Assembly: GCF_003063355.1 (NCBI RefSeq)
Contig: NZ_NESH01000002.1
Span: forward strand, 1 to 64,000
Source of the DNA: Limnohabitans sp. Bal53
GTDB lineage: Bacteria > Pseudomonadota > Gammaproteobacteria > Burkholderiales > Burkholderiaceae_C
Direction of reading: 5' to 3'
Length of the DNA: 64,000 nucleotides
The first letter of the stretch is position 1, and every line of letters starts with the position of its first letter. The translations under genes and the position numbers were made by a program. The notes beneath the pieces are model-generated. The model was not told where the DNA came from, ran no database searches, and saw only the letters and a list, made by a program, of their open reading frames with translations. This document shows, piece after piece, positions 41,576-49,962 of the stretch.

Positions 41576-42382
41576 TCAGCTTTTTTGCACTTTGGCCGCC
41601 TTGCCTTCGAGGAAGGCGCGAACACGGGCTTTGGCTTCGGGCGCTGCTTGGGCGATCGAGGCCATCAGCGCTTCGGTGAACAGGCCGTGGTCAGCCGGTT
41701 GCTCGGCAATGCGCGGCATGGCGTGTGTGAGGGCAAAGTTGGTCAGCGGGGCGTTGGTGGCAATGCGTGTGGCCAGCTCGATGGCCTTGGTCAAAGCACC
41801 GCCAGTGGGCACCAAATATTGGGCAAAGCCCACACGCTCGCCTTCTTTCGCGTCGTACACACGGCCCGTGAGCATCATGTCGATCATGCGGGCTGTACCA
41901 ATCAGTTTGGGCACGCGCACCGAGCCGCCGCCGCCCACGAAGATGCCGCGTGTGCCTTCGGGCAAGGCGTAAAAAGTGCTCTCGTCGGCCACGCGGATGT
42001 GGCTGGCGCTGGCCAATTCCAAACCGCCGCCGACCACTGCGCCGTGCAAAGCCGCCACCACCGGCACCCTGCCTTGCTCCACCGCGTTCAGGGCCACATG
42101 CCAGCCGCGTGAGTGGTGAATACCTTCGCCCGCATCACGCTCTTTCAGTTCAGACAAATCCAGGCCCGCACAGAAGTGGTCACCTTCGCCGTGGACGACC
42201 GCGGCGCGCGCTTCGGGGGGCAAATTCTGGAAGACATCGCGCAGGGCTTCGATCAGGGCGTCGTTGAGTGCATTGCGCTTGGCGGGGCGGCACAGGCGCA
42301 CCACGGCCACAGCGCCTTGCATCTCCAGGGCCACGCCGTTGGCAGCTGCACGTTCCAGGATCGGGTGGGAAGGTTGGGTCAT
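41576..42382 (-). CDS. Crotonase family enoyl-CoA hydratase, first gene of aryl-propenoid operon
   Basis: 268 residues from the ATG at 42382; the in-frame upstream part crosses operator palindromes and is left out. F-C-A-G-L-D-L-S-E-L near 70 forms the oxyanion hole. Both hydratase glutamates look present (G-G-G-L-E-L and A-L-P-E-G-T-R-G), in contrast to the other crotonase at 7995. It is not close to the classic feruloyl-CoA hydratase/lyase sequence, which favours simple hydration followed by oxidation and thiolysis by the later genes of this operon. Confidence 0.82.
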   Translation of the reverse strand: MTQPSHPILERAAANGVALEMQGAVAVVRLCRPAKRNALNDALIEALRDVFQNLPPEARAAVVHGEGDHFCAGLDLSELKERDAGEGIHHSRGWHVALNAVEQGRVPVVAALHGAVVGGGLELASASHIRVADESTFYALPEGTRGIFVGGGGSVRVPKLIGTARMIDMMLTGRVYDAKEGERVGFAQYLVPTGGALTKAIELATRIATNAPLTNFALTHAMPRIAEQPADHGLFTEALMASIAQAAPEAKARVRAFLEGKAAKVQKS

Positions 42383-42404
42383 CGCAAGAGGTCCTAGTCT
42401 GATC

Positions 42405-42439
42405 TTGGCCGAGTGGCCAATAAAGTTATTACTGATAAC
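42405..42439 (-). promoter_or_regulatory. Two palindromes upstream of the aryl-propenoid operon (MarR operator candidates)
   Basis: TTGGCC-GAGT-GGCCAA (42405-42420) is a perfect 6-bp inverted repeat. GTTAT-TACTG-ATAAC (42425-42439) is a second one with AT-rich arms of the kind MarR proteins bind. Both lie 23-57 bases upstream of the first start codon of the operon, and the operon ends with a marR gene, so autoregulation through one of these sites is likely. Confidence 0.5.
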
Positions 42440-42483
42440 CATATTGTGCGCAGACCCTGCGGCTTTGGTGCTTGGTGTTTACC

Positions 42484-43848
42484 CTAGTTGGCTGAGCCGA
42501 TTTGCCGTGCCCCCCAAGGCGTGAAGGCCACGGCCGCAGCCGTCACCAGGCCATACAGCAGCATGGCTACGGCCACCAGCCCATAAAAATTGCCCGCCGT
42601 GCCCTGGTGTTGTGCCAACCACCAACCCGCACCCGCCACCAGGACCAGCCGCACCGTGCCGGCCAGCACCGGTCCAATGACCTGACCTGCACCTTGTGAT
42701 GCGAAGTACAGCGTCAAGCCCAGGCCAAAAAAAGGAAAGGCCGGACCGGCTGTCACCAGGTATTGCCGCGCATAGGTCAGCACCGCCTCGTCTTGCGTGA
42801 ACAGGCGCGCCCACAGATCCGGTGCCAGCGTGACCACGGCACCGATCACTGCCAGGTTGAGGGCCGATACGCCAGCGGCCACCCAGGCCACACGCCGCGC
42901 CCGCGCCACTTGGCCTGCACCCATGGCCATGCCCACCATGGGCACGGCGGCCACGCCAATGCCAAAAGCGATGGGGATCAACAAAAACTCCAGCCGCTGG
43001 CCAATGCCATACCCGGCCAGCGCTTCGGTGCCCAACTGGGCCAGCAGACCGGTAAAAATCAGGATCGCCAGCACCGATTGCAGGGGCGATAAGCAAGCCA
43101 CAGCGCCAACGCGCAGGATGTCGACGAACAACGTGCGCTGCAGCGCAAAGCCCTGCAAGTGCAGTGTCAAGCGGCCCTGGCTGCGGACCAAGTACCACAG
43201 GAAATACAGCACCCCCACCGCTGTGGCCAGGTTGTGGCCAAGCGCCACCCCCACCATGCCCATGGCAGGCACGGGACCGACCCCCAGCGACAGCGCCCCG
43301 CTCAGCGCGATTTGCAAAACGGCCGTGGCCACCAGCGCCAACGAGGGCGCACGCATGTTGCCCGTGCCCCGCACGATGGAGGCCAGCGTGTTGAGCAGCC
43401 AGACCAGCACAGCCCCGGCAAACAGCACTTGGCCGTACTGCACGGCCTGCAGCTGAACTGCACCCCGCCCTCCGAGCAGCGCGTAAAAGTCAGGGCCCCA
43501 CTGCAAAAACAGGGCGCTGTAAATCAGTCCTGCGCCCAAGCCAATGAGCAAGGCGTGTTGCACCAGGCTGTGCGCACGCACCAGATCCGAAGCGCCCAGG
43601 GCCCGACTGATGGCCGCCGACACCCCCCCGCCCATGGCCCCGGCCGACATCATCTGGGTGAGCATGGCAAACGGGAACACCAGTGCCATGGCCGCCAAAG
43701 GGGTGGTGCCCAGGCGGCCCACGTAGTAGGTCTCGGCCACGCCCACCAGCACCGTCATCACCATGGCCAGCACATTCGGTGCGGCCAGGCGCAACAAGGT
43801 CGGCAAGATCGGGGCCGCGAGCAGCCGTTGCAGGTCGGGTGTGCTCAT
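42484..43848 (-). CDS. MATE family efflux transporter
   Basis: 454 residues with 12 hydrophobic segments in two matching halves. The start P-T-L-L-R-L-A-A-P-N-V-L-A-M-V and L-G-T-T-P-L-A-A-M-A-L-V-F-P in the first half, with G-T-E-A-L-A-G-Y-G-I-G-Q-R-L-E in the second, are typical of NorM/DinF-like exporters that use Na+ or H+ gradients to expel cationic drugs or metabolites. It follows the small conserved gene at 43856 with 7 bases between. Confidence 0.88.
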   Translation of the reverse strand: MSTPDLQRLLAAPILPTLLRLAAPNVLAMVMTVLVGVAETYYVGRLGTTPLAAMALVFPFAMLTQMMSAGAMGGGVSAAISRALGASDLVRAHSLVQHALLIGLGAGLIYSALFLQWGPDFYALLGGRGAVQLQAVQYGQVLFAGAVLVWLLNTLASIVRGTGNMRAPSLALVATAVLQIALSGALSLGVGPVPAMGMVGVALGHNLATAVGVLYFLWYLVRSQGRLTLHLQGFALQRTLFVDILRVGAVACLSPLQSVLAILIFTGLLAQLGTEALAGYGIGQRLEFLLIPIAFGIGVAAVPMVGMAMGAGQVARARRVAWVAAGVSALNLAVIGAVVTLAPDLWARLFTQDEAVLTYARQYLVTAGPAFPFFGLGLTLYFASQGAGQVIGPVLAGTVRLVLVAGAGWWLAQHQGTAGNFYGLVAVAMLLYGLVTAAAVAFTPWGARQIGSAN

Positions 43849-43855
43849 CTGGGGC

Positions 43856-44203
43856 TCAATCCGGCTGGCTTGGCTTTCCTGGGGCCGGCGCTTGCAAGAG
43901 CTGGTCCATGGGCCACTGCAGCAGCTCGGCCAAGCGGCAGAGCACCCAGCGCGCCTCGCCAGGCGTGACCACGGCGGGCTCGGTCAACAGGCCGGCTTCG
44001 CATTGCGACAGCACCAGCTCTTCGGTGATGCCCAGGGTGAACTGCATGTTGGCGGCTTTTTCAGTCAACAAGTTGGCCAAGTCTTCGCACAGCTCGTAGC
44101 GTGCGGCCAAATCGCGCTGGCCCAGCGTGGGCTTGATCTTGCCGGGTGGCACGTACAGCGCCATGAAGGAGCCGGGGATGTCGATCTGAAATTCTTCGGT
44201 CAT
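43856..44203 (-). CDS. Conserved hypothetical protein upstream of MATE transporter
   Basis: 115 residues, soluble, mostly helical: MTEEFQIDIPGSFMALYVPP, then R-D-L-A-A-R-Y-E-L-C-E-D-L-A, G-I-T-E-E-L-V-L-S-Q-C-E-A-G-L and P-G-E-A-R-W-V-L-C-R-L-A-E-L-L. I recall similar short proteins in Comamonadaceae, sometimes labelled ATPase with chaperone activity, but no ATP motif is visible and the label is not supported by sequence. Close linkage to the MATE gene suggests co-expression. Confidence 0.6.
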   Translation of the reverse strand: MTEEFQIDIPGSFMALYVPPGKIKPTLGQRDLAARYELCEDLANLLTEKAANMQFTLGITEELVLSQCEAGLLTEPAVVTPGEARWVLCRLAELLQWPMDQLLQAPAPGKPSQPD

Positions 44204-44259
44204 GGTGTGGGCAGGCGTTCTGGGGGTGAATTAAGGCACAGACTTGGCGGACTTGTTTT

Positions 44260-44352
44260 TTAAATGGGTGGCAACGCCGGTTTGGAGGGGCATCTGTCGC
44301 GTTGAACGGTGCCTGGGCTGGCGCTTTGTCCCACTTTGAAAGGGGTCTTCAT
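44260..44352 (-). pseudogene. Possible remnant of a MerR-family regulator
   Basis: An ATG at 44352 opens MKTPFKVGQ, similar to the M-x-x-P-x-K-V-G-E-L-A start of MerR-family proteins, but the recognition helix is missing and the frame stops after 30 codons. A MerR-type operator palindrome lies 25 bases upstream. The likeness covers few residues, so this is a weak call. Confidence 0.25.
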
Positions 44353-44376
44353 ATGAAACACCTTGTCTGCCTTGAC

Positions 44377-44394
44377 CCTTGCCTTGGGGCAAGG
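44377..44394. promoter_or_regulatory. MerR/CueR-type operator palindrome
   Basis: CCTTGCC-TTGG-GGCAAGG is a perfect 7-bp inverted repeat directly preceded by TTGACC on the plus strand, as in MerR-family promoters where the operator fills a 19-base spacer. The matching -10 is degenerate (CCTGGT). The gene it should drive is absent: 44395-44592 shows no convincing coding sequence, and the region looks decayed. Confidence 0.4.
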
Positions 44395-44592
44395 CCCTGG
44401 TGGGCCGAAAACCCGTACACAGGTGCGCGCTGTACTGGACGATGCGCAACCGTACCGGCCCCTGATGAAAGGAGCAGCATGCCCCGAGACCTTGATCCGG
44501 ATTTTTACCCCAAGAGATCAATCCCGCATCCAGCACGCTGCTTCATGGACGCCATCTGATGAGGGCAAGTCTGTTTGGCGGCGTGCGCAGGC

Positions 44593-44931
44593 TCAGACCT
44601 TTTTAACAAACCCACTTTTGAGTTGCATGGGACCGAAGCCATCGATTTTGCAGTCGATGTCGTGGTCGCCATCGATCAGGCGGATGTTCTTGACCTTGGT
44701 GCCCACTTTGACCACGGCCGAGGAGCCCTTGATCTTCAAGTCCTTGACCAAGGTGACGGTATCGCCGTCTTGCAGCACATTGCCGTTGGCGTCTTTCCAG
44801 ACCTTGGCCGCTTCGGTGGGGGTGGTTTCGCCCGGGTTCCATTCATGACCGCAGCTGGGGCAGATCAGCAACTCACCATCGGGGTAAGCATATTCGTCGT
44901 GACATTGGGGGCAAGGAGGGAGGGTGCTCAT
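44593..44931 (-). CDS. yjdM: Zinc ribbon protein YjdM (PhnA)
   Basis: 112 residues: an N-terminal zinc ribbon with C-P-Q-C (8-11) and C-P-S-C (about 24-27), then the PhnA domain with [19 protein letters not shown] and [20 protein letters not shown]. Named after E. coli PhnA/YjdM, which is not itself a phosphonate enzyme; its role is unclear. Monocistronic. Confidence 0.9.
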   Translation of the reverse strand: MSTLPPCPQCHDEYAYPDGELLICPSCGHEWNPGETTPTEAAKVWKDANGNVLQDGDTVTLVKDLKIKGSSAVVKVGTKVKNIRLIDGDHDIDCKIDGFGPMQLKSGFVKKV

Positions 44932-45026
44932 GGGGTGTCTGCGGCTTCAAAGTTCGTCATTGTCGTCTTTTCAAAGCGGCGTTCAAACACGACAGGGCGG
45001 CGCGTTCTGGGCCTGACGCGCAAAGC

Positions 45027-46394
45027 TCAAACCACCAGCTGCCACACCAGCCCCAATGCTGTGCACAGGCCCAGCAGTTTGAACACGCTCAGCTGTTGGC
45101 GAATCAACAGCCAAGTGGCCAGCACGGTCAGCGCGATGGCGCCCAAGTCGGGCAGCATGTGCCAGCCGCCGGGCAGCCAGGTCTGCCGTGCAAACACGCC
45201 TGCCAAGTGCACGATCACACCGATCACAGCCGCCATGATGCCCTGCAGCGGTCCGGCCAGCGAGGGCATTTGGCGTGTCGACTCGACCAGTGGGCCGCCC
45301 GCCAAAATGAACACAAACGAGGGCAAGAAGGTGAACCACGTCACCACACAGGCCGCCACGATGCCGCCCAGCACAGGGTGCCCGAACAAGGCCTGGCTGT
45401 GCCCGCCCAAAAAACCTACAAAAGCCACCACCATGATCAGCGGCCCGGGCGTGCTCTCGCCCAGGGCCAGGCCGTCCATCATTTGAGCGGCGCTCAGCCA
45501 GCCGTAGTGCACCACGGCTGCTTGTGTCACAAAAGGCAGCACCGCGTAGGCGCCACCAAAGGTGAGCAAGGCCGCTTGCGTGAAAAACCCACCCATGTGG
45601 GTGAGCGTGTGGCCCAGCCCGAACACCAGCGCGATCAAGCCCATGCTCAATGCCCACAAGCCGACCCCGAGGGACAGCGCTCGCACCAGGCGCGCATGGC
45701 TGTAGTGCGTGTGCGAAGGGGTGGGCGTGTCGTCGTCCAGCCAGGCTGTAGTGTGTGGTGTGGTTTGAGCTGCACCCTGCTCGGGCACCGGGGCAGGGGT
45801 TGGGTGAGCCGACGTGGTCCCTGTGGTCTGGCGCGACATGTGATAACCCGTGGCCGCTGCCAATCCAATGATCAAGGCAAAGGGCAGGCCCCAAAGCATG
45901 CCCAGCAAGGAAAGCGCCGCCAATGCCCACAGCCAGCGGGCCTTCAAAGTGCGCAAGGCCAGGCGGTGCGCCGCTTGCAGCACCAGGGCAGTCACGGCGG
46001 GTTTCAGGCCCCACAGCAGTGCTTGGCCCCAAGGGTGTTGCCCCCAGGCGGTGTAGGTCCAGCTCAGCACCATCAGCAGCACCAATGAGGGCAGCACAAA
46101 CAAGGCACCGGCTGCGATGCCGCCGCGTGGGCCGTACATCAGCCAGCCGGTGTAAGTGGCCAGTTGCTGCGCCTCGGGGCCGGGCAGCAGCATGCAGTAA
46201 TGCAACGCGTGCAGGTAGCGTTTTTCCGAGATCCAGCGGCGGCGCACCACCAGCTCTTCGTGCATCAGCGCGATCTGTCCGGCTGGACCGCCAAAGCTCA
46301 TGCAACCCAACCAGAACCAGAACTTCAGGGCTTCGCGCCAGGTGGGTTGGGCACCGCCGTTGTGCTCTTGCAAAGCGTGTGGGTTGCCGCTCAT
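45027..46394 (-). CDS. chrA: Chromate efflux transporter (CHR family, ChrA)
   Basis: 455 residues, a full-length two-domain CHR protein with about 12 membrane segments. The N-terminal half carries F-W-L-G-C-M-S-F-G-G-P-A-G-Q-I-A-L-M-H and H-Y-C-M-L-L-P-G-P-E-A-Q-Q-L-A-T-Y-x-G-W, and the second half repeats it as F-G-G-A-Y-A-V-L-P-F and L-A-L-G-E-S-T-P-G-P-L-I-M-V-V-A-F-V-G-F. A hydrophilic His/Thr-rich loop joins the halves (about 180-215). Expected to expel chromate. It overlaps the upstream 129-residue gene by 4 bases. Confidence 0.9.
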   Translation of the reverse strand: MSGNPHALQEHNGGAQPTWREALKFWFWLGCMSFGGPAGQIALMHEELVVRRRWISEKRYLHALHYCMLLPGPEAQQLATYTGWLMYGPRGGIAAGALFVLPSLVLLMVLSWTYTAWGQHPWGQALLWGLKPAVTALVLQAAHRLALRTLKARWLWALAALSLLGMLWGLPFALIIGLAAATGYHMSRQTTGTTSAHPTPAPVPEQGAAQTTPHTTAWLDDDTPTPSHTHYSHARLVRALSLGVGLWALSMGLIALVFGLGHTLTHMGGFFTQAALLTFGGAYAVLPFVTQAAVVHYGWLSAAQMMDGLALGESTPGPLIMVVAFVGFLGGHSQALFGHPVLGGIVAACVVTWFTFLPSFVFILAGGPLVESTRQMPSLAGPLQGIMAAVIGVIVHLAGVFARQTWLPGGWHMLPDLGAIALTVLATWLLIRQQLSVFKLLGLCTALGLVWQLVV

Positions 46395-46780
46395 GGCGCA
46401 CCCCAGCGTTCGCGAAAGGCCTGTGCAAAGCCGGGTGTGCCGCTCAGGCTCAAACTCAGCGCCATGGGGTGTGTCAAAAGCTGCGAGAGGTCGGCCGTGT
46501 CCAAGTGGATCTGGCCCTTTTTCGCATCGAACACCCAGGGTGCATCTTGAGCAGCTTGGCTGCCAGGGTGCAGGGTGGCTTGCAGGTCAAAGTCCCAGTT
46601 GGCACCGTCTTCCAAAGAACCGGGGCCATGGGCATCAAAGCCATGGGCCCAGGCCAACACCTGTGACACTTCGTGCAGTAAGGCGTGGTTGTGACGCGGC
46701 TGCGGTTGTGCCAGCGCGTCCCAGCACACCACGCCTTCAGTGTCTTCACTGCAGTCAAAGTCCAGCAATTGCAAATCCAT
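46391..46780 (-). CDS. Hypothetical protein coupled to chrA
   Basis: 129 residues, acidic and soluble, with no signal peptide or membrane segment. M-D-L-Q-L-L-D-F-D-C-S-E-D-T-E-G opens it and W-D-A-L-A follows. Its end overlaps the chrA start by 4 bases, so it is translated with the transporter. I do not recognise a family. A role in chromate or sulfate-analogue handling is only suggested by the linkage. Confidence 0.6.
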   Translation of the reverse strand: MDLQLLDFDCSEDTEGVVCWDALAQPQPRHNHALLHEVSQVLAWAHGFDAHGPGSLEDGANWDFDLQATLHPGSQAAQDAPWVFDAKKGQIHLDTADLSQLLTHPMALSLSLSGTPGFAQAFRERWGAP

Positions 46781-46855
46781 CGGCCACGTCCTTTCCGGAA
46801 TTGGCTTTCCGGCTGCCCGATTGTCGCTGCCGCAGACGCTGACTGGGCAGATGGC

Positions 46856-47917
46856 TCACACCGTGGCGATGGGCGTGGCGGGTGACCCAATGGCCCCGGG
46901 CAGGCGCAGTGGTGGCGCGGTCAGCAAAAAGCGGTGGCGGCCGTGCTCGCGCAGCCAGTTGGCCAAGGGGGTCAAGTGCCAGATCTCGCCCAGGTGCACG
47001 CCCAGCTTGAAAAGACAATGCTCATGCAAAGGTAAAGCCGCGCAGCTGCCGGGGCGGGGCGTGGCAGGCAAGCCTTCCACCGCGTAGTTGTCGGCGATCA
47101 GGGCCACCAAGCCCGAATCGGTGATCCACTGCAGCAGCCGCTCGTCGCGCCCCTCCAGCACTGCGCACGAATGCTCCACCGCGTGCGGGTCGGGGTGTTT
47201 GTTCATCTCCAGCAGCATCTGTGCAAAGCCTGTGTGCAGGCACACCATGTCGCCGGGCTCCACCACCACACCGTCCTTTTGCAGGATCTCCATCAGCAGG
47301 TCGTAACCGACCCGCACCCGCTCTCGGCCCACGTGGGCATGCAGGTCGATCATCACCGCGCGGCCTTGCACGCAGCGCTCAGACATCTTCTCAATGCCCA
47401 AGGCCTTGGCCGCTGACGTGGATTCGCGGGCGATCTCGGGAAAACCAAAAATGCCAGCCCCCGTTGCGCTGCTGGGGCCGATCACATCTGTGCCCGCGCG
47501 AAAGCCGTTGTAGTACACCGGCTCGGGCACGCCATCGCCGTTGGCGTCGAACATCGAGCCCACATGTGCCAGGCTGTCCCACTGGGTGCTGTACTGCAAG
47601 TGCATGATGACCAGGTCGTCGCATACCACGTCGGTACAGGCCGGTTCGTCGCACCAAAGCTGGTAGTTCATGTTGGCTTTGCCCTCACGCAAGGTGGGGC
47701 GCAGCACCGGCGGCTGCCGCCTGGGGTTGAGCACGTTGCCGCCCGGAAAATCCAGCGGCAGGCTCAGGTTGAAGGTCTGTCCTGTGCGCACCTCTTGAAT
47801 GCCCTGCAACACTTTCTCTGGCGTCAAAAGGTTCATGCGTCCGAACTGGTCGTCGGCTCCGAAGTCGCCCCAGTTTGAGCCGGGAGGACGGTGTTTCCAA
47901 CGGGGGGAAGTAGACAT
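46856..47917 (-). CDS. Cyclase family protein (kynurenine formamidase-like metallohydrolase)
   Basis: 353 residues from the ATG at 47917, with AGGAG upstream. N-x-G-D-F-G-A-D-D-Q-x-G-R-M-N near the start is the usual opening of this family, and Q-Y-S-T-Q-W-D-S-L-A-H-V-G carries the metal-binding H-x-x-x-D type region; later V-C-L-H-T-G-F and L-H-E-H-C-L. Related enzymes hydrolyse cyclic or amide substrates such as N-formylkynurenine or isatin, and the actual substrate is unknown. Neighbours give no pathway hint. Confidence 0.8.
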   Translation of the reverse strand: MSTSPRWKHRPPGSNWGDFGADDQFGRMNLLTPEKVLQGIQEVRTGQTFNLSLPLDFPGGNVLNPRRQPPVLRPTLREGKANMNYQLWCDEPACTDVVCDDLVIMHLQYSTQWDSLAHVGSMFDANGDGVPEPVYYNGFRAGTDVIGPSSATGAGIFGFPEIARESTSAAKALGIEKMSERCVQGRAVMIDLHAHVGRERVRVGYDLLMEILQKDGVVVEPGDMVCLHTGFAQMLLEMNKHPDPHAVEHSCAVLEGRDERLLQWITDSGLVALIADNYAVEGLPATPRPGSCAALPLHEHCLFKLGVHLGEIWHLTPLANWLREHGRHRFLLTAPPLRLPGAIGSPATPIATV

Positions 47918-48048
47918 GCAGAACTCCTGTGATGACGGCCCAAGCGCACAACGCACACACGCCATCTTGTGCGCTGGGCGGTGGGCTGTGTGTCACCGAT
48001 CTGACTTGGGACAGTTGGGTGCATGCCAGCCCAACAAATCCCGGGCGT

Positions 48049-48939
48049 TCACTTTTTCCCCTGACCCTGAAACTCGCGCCACAGCAAGTAAAGGCCGCTG
48101 GCCACCACCACCAAGGCGCCCAGCACCACAGCCAGGTCAGGCACCTGGTCAAAGACCAGCCAACCGAGCACGGTCATGTAAAGGATCTGTTGGTACAAAA
48201 ACGGACCCAGCACCGCCGCTGAAGCATAGCGATGCGCCACGGCCACAAAGTAGTGGCCAATGCCGCCGCACAAGCCGGCCAGCGCCATCACGAACCACTC
48301 GAGCAGCGTGGCCGGTTGTTGCCATTGCCACAGCGCCACGGGCGTGAGCACCAAGGTGGCCACCACCGCCGAGGTCAGTTGTGTGGTGGCCGGGTTTTCG
48401 CTGCTGGCCAGGTAGCGGGTCATCATGTTGAAGAGCGCATACAAAATGGCATTGAGGGCCGAGAGCAAGATGGCCGGGTGAAAGCCTTGGCTGCCCGGGC
48501 GGATGATCCCCAGCACGCCCACAAAGCCCACCGCAATCGCCAGCCAACGCTTGGCGTCCAGCCGCTCGCCCAACCACCAGGCCGACAGCAAGGCAATCAA
48601 AATCGGCACGGAGAACTGCATGGCCCCGGTCTCGGCCAGTTGCAGATACTGCAAGGCCCAGAAGTTCAGGCCGGTCATGGCCGCCAGCATCAAGCCGCGC
48701 AGCATCTGCAAACGCGGGTGCCGCCAGCGCAGCAAATCGCCTTTGACTGAGGGCGCAAACACCGCGATGGAAAACAGCGAATGCGTGAGAAAGCGCATCC
48801 ACACCACCTGCATCACGGGCAAGGTGAGCACCAGCCATTTGGCCGATGCATCGAGCACCGCAAACATCAAGGTGGTCACCGCCACCAGCGCAATGCCGAT
48901 GCGGCGGTGCCGGGCGCTGTCGCTGAAAAGTTGGCTCAT
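48049..48939 (-). CDS. DMT family (EamA) transporter
   Basis: 296 residues with ten hydrophobic segments arranged as two EamA repeats of five. Typical features are L-D-A-S-A-K-W-L early, a conserved W-x-R-F and, in the second repeat, G-G-I-G-H-Y-F-V-A-V-A-H-R-Y-A-S-A-A-V-L-G-P and a Lys-ended tail. Such carriers export amino acids or metabolites, with substrate unknown. The upstream SDR gene ends 24 bases before it. Confidence 0.85.
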   Translation of the reverse strand: MSQLFSDSARHRRIGIALVAVTTLMFAVLDASAKWLVLTLPVMQVVWMRFLTHSLFSIAVFAPSVKGDLLRWRHPRLQMLRGLMLAAMTGLNFWALQYLQLAETGAMQFSVPILIALLSAWWLGERLDAKRWLAIAVGFVGVLGIIRPGSQGFHPAILLSALNAILYALFNMMTRYLASSENPATTQLTSAVVATLVLTPVALWQWQQPATLLEWFVMALAGLCGGIGHYFVAVAHRYASAAVLGPFLYQQILYMTVLGWLVFDQVPDLAVVLGALVVVASGLYLLWREFQGQGKK

Positions 48940-48963
48940 GGGCTGGGTGAGATGCCGCCGGGC

Positions 48964-49731
48964 TCAGCGCTTGGGCGGGGTCTCTAGCCCGCCCGTGTAA
49001 AAGCGGTTGAAGGTGGGCGAGATGATCAACTCGTTGATGCAAGTGCGAGCGGGCATCTGCGCCACAAACAGGATGGCCTGGCCCATGTCCTCGGCCTGCA
49101 CCATCAATTCGCGCTGCTGGGCAGACGGCGGCACGGGCCGTTTGTCCAGAATGGGGGTGGCCACTTCGCCGGGCAAAAGGGACGTGGCGCGGATGCCGTT
49201 GGTGCACTCTTCCATGTTGATGGACTCGGTCAGGGCCAGCACAGCGCGTTTGGTGGCGTTGTAGGCCGGGCCGGTGAGCTTGGACGCGTACAGCCCCGCC
49301 CAAGACGACACGTTGATGATCAAGCCGCTTTGCTGCTGGCGCATGGCGGGTAAGACGGCGTGCACGCAATAAAACAGACCCGACAAATTGATGGCCACCA
49401 CATCGTCCCAAGCTTCTGGCGTGACCACATCGAAATTGCGTTGCGTGGCATTGGTCCCCGCGCTGGTCACCAGGATGTCGATGCGCCCATGTTTGTCCAG
49501 GATTTGCTGGGCTGCTGCCTTGACGGCGTGCTTGTCCGCCACGTCGAGCAGCAGGGCCTCGGCACTGCCCACGGCCTGCAGCGCTGCCAAAGCGCTGTTG
49601 TTGGTGGCGGTGTTGCGGCCTGAGATCACCACATGCGCTCCGGCTTGGGCCAGCGCCATGGCCCCGGCCAGTCCGATGCCGCTGCCCCCGCCGGTGATCC
49701 ATGCGATTTGGCCTTGGAGGGATGGGGTCAC
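48964..49731 (-). CDS. SDR family oxidoreductase
   Basis: 255 residues from a GTG at 49731 (V-T-P-S-L-Q-G-Q-I-A-W-I-T-G-G-G-S-G-I-G), chosen because AGGAG lies eight bases before it; longer in-frame starts upstream lack a ribosome site. T-G-G-G-S-G-I-G is the dinucleotide site, S-G-R-N near 37 suggests NADP, and V-S-S-W-A-G with Y-N-A-T-K-R gives the catalytic Ser/Tyr/Lys. The substrate is unknown. Probably transcribed with the DMT transporter downstream. Confidence 0.8.
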   Translation of the reverse strand: MTPSLQGQIAWITGGGSGIGLAGAMALAQAGAHVVISGRNTATNNSALAALQAVGSAEALLLDVADKHAVKAAAQQILDKHGRIDILVTSAGTNATQRNFDVVTPEAWDDVVAINLSGLFYCVHAVLPAMRQQQSGLIINVSSWAGLYASKLTGPAYNATKRAVLALTESINMEECTNGIRATSLLPGEVATPILDKRPVPPSAQQRELMVQAEDMGQAILFVAQMPARTCINELIISPTFNRFYTGGLETPPKR

Positions 49732-49962
49732 GGAGTGCTCCTGTTCAAGTGCTTGAGGGGAAACTGCCCGATGGGGCCAATGCTGCCCATGGGGCACGCA
49801 GTACCTGTATTTAAGCAGCCTTTGCGGGATGGGCTGCTGCTCAGGTGACAAGGCATGGGAGGATGCATCGGTGAGAACAGGCACCTCAGCCTGCGCCGTT
49901 GGGCCGTGATGAGGGGCTATGCGGTTTGCGTATGATCATCAATCCGAATGGATGGACAGAAC

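Noticed and set aside
44983..46428. 481-codon frame overlapping chrA in another phase
   Set aside because: Arg/Ala/Gly-rich shadow; chrA in the other frame has all CHR motifs.
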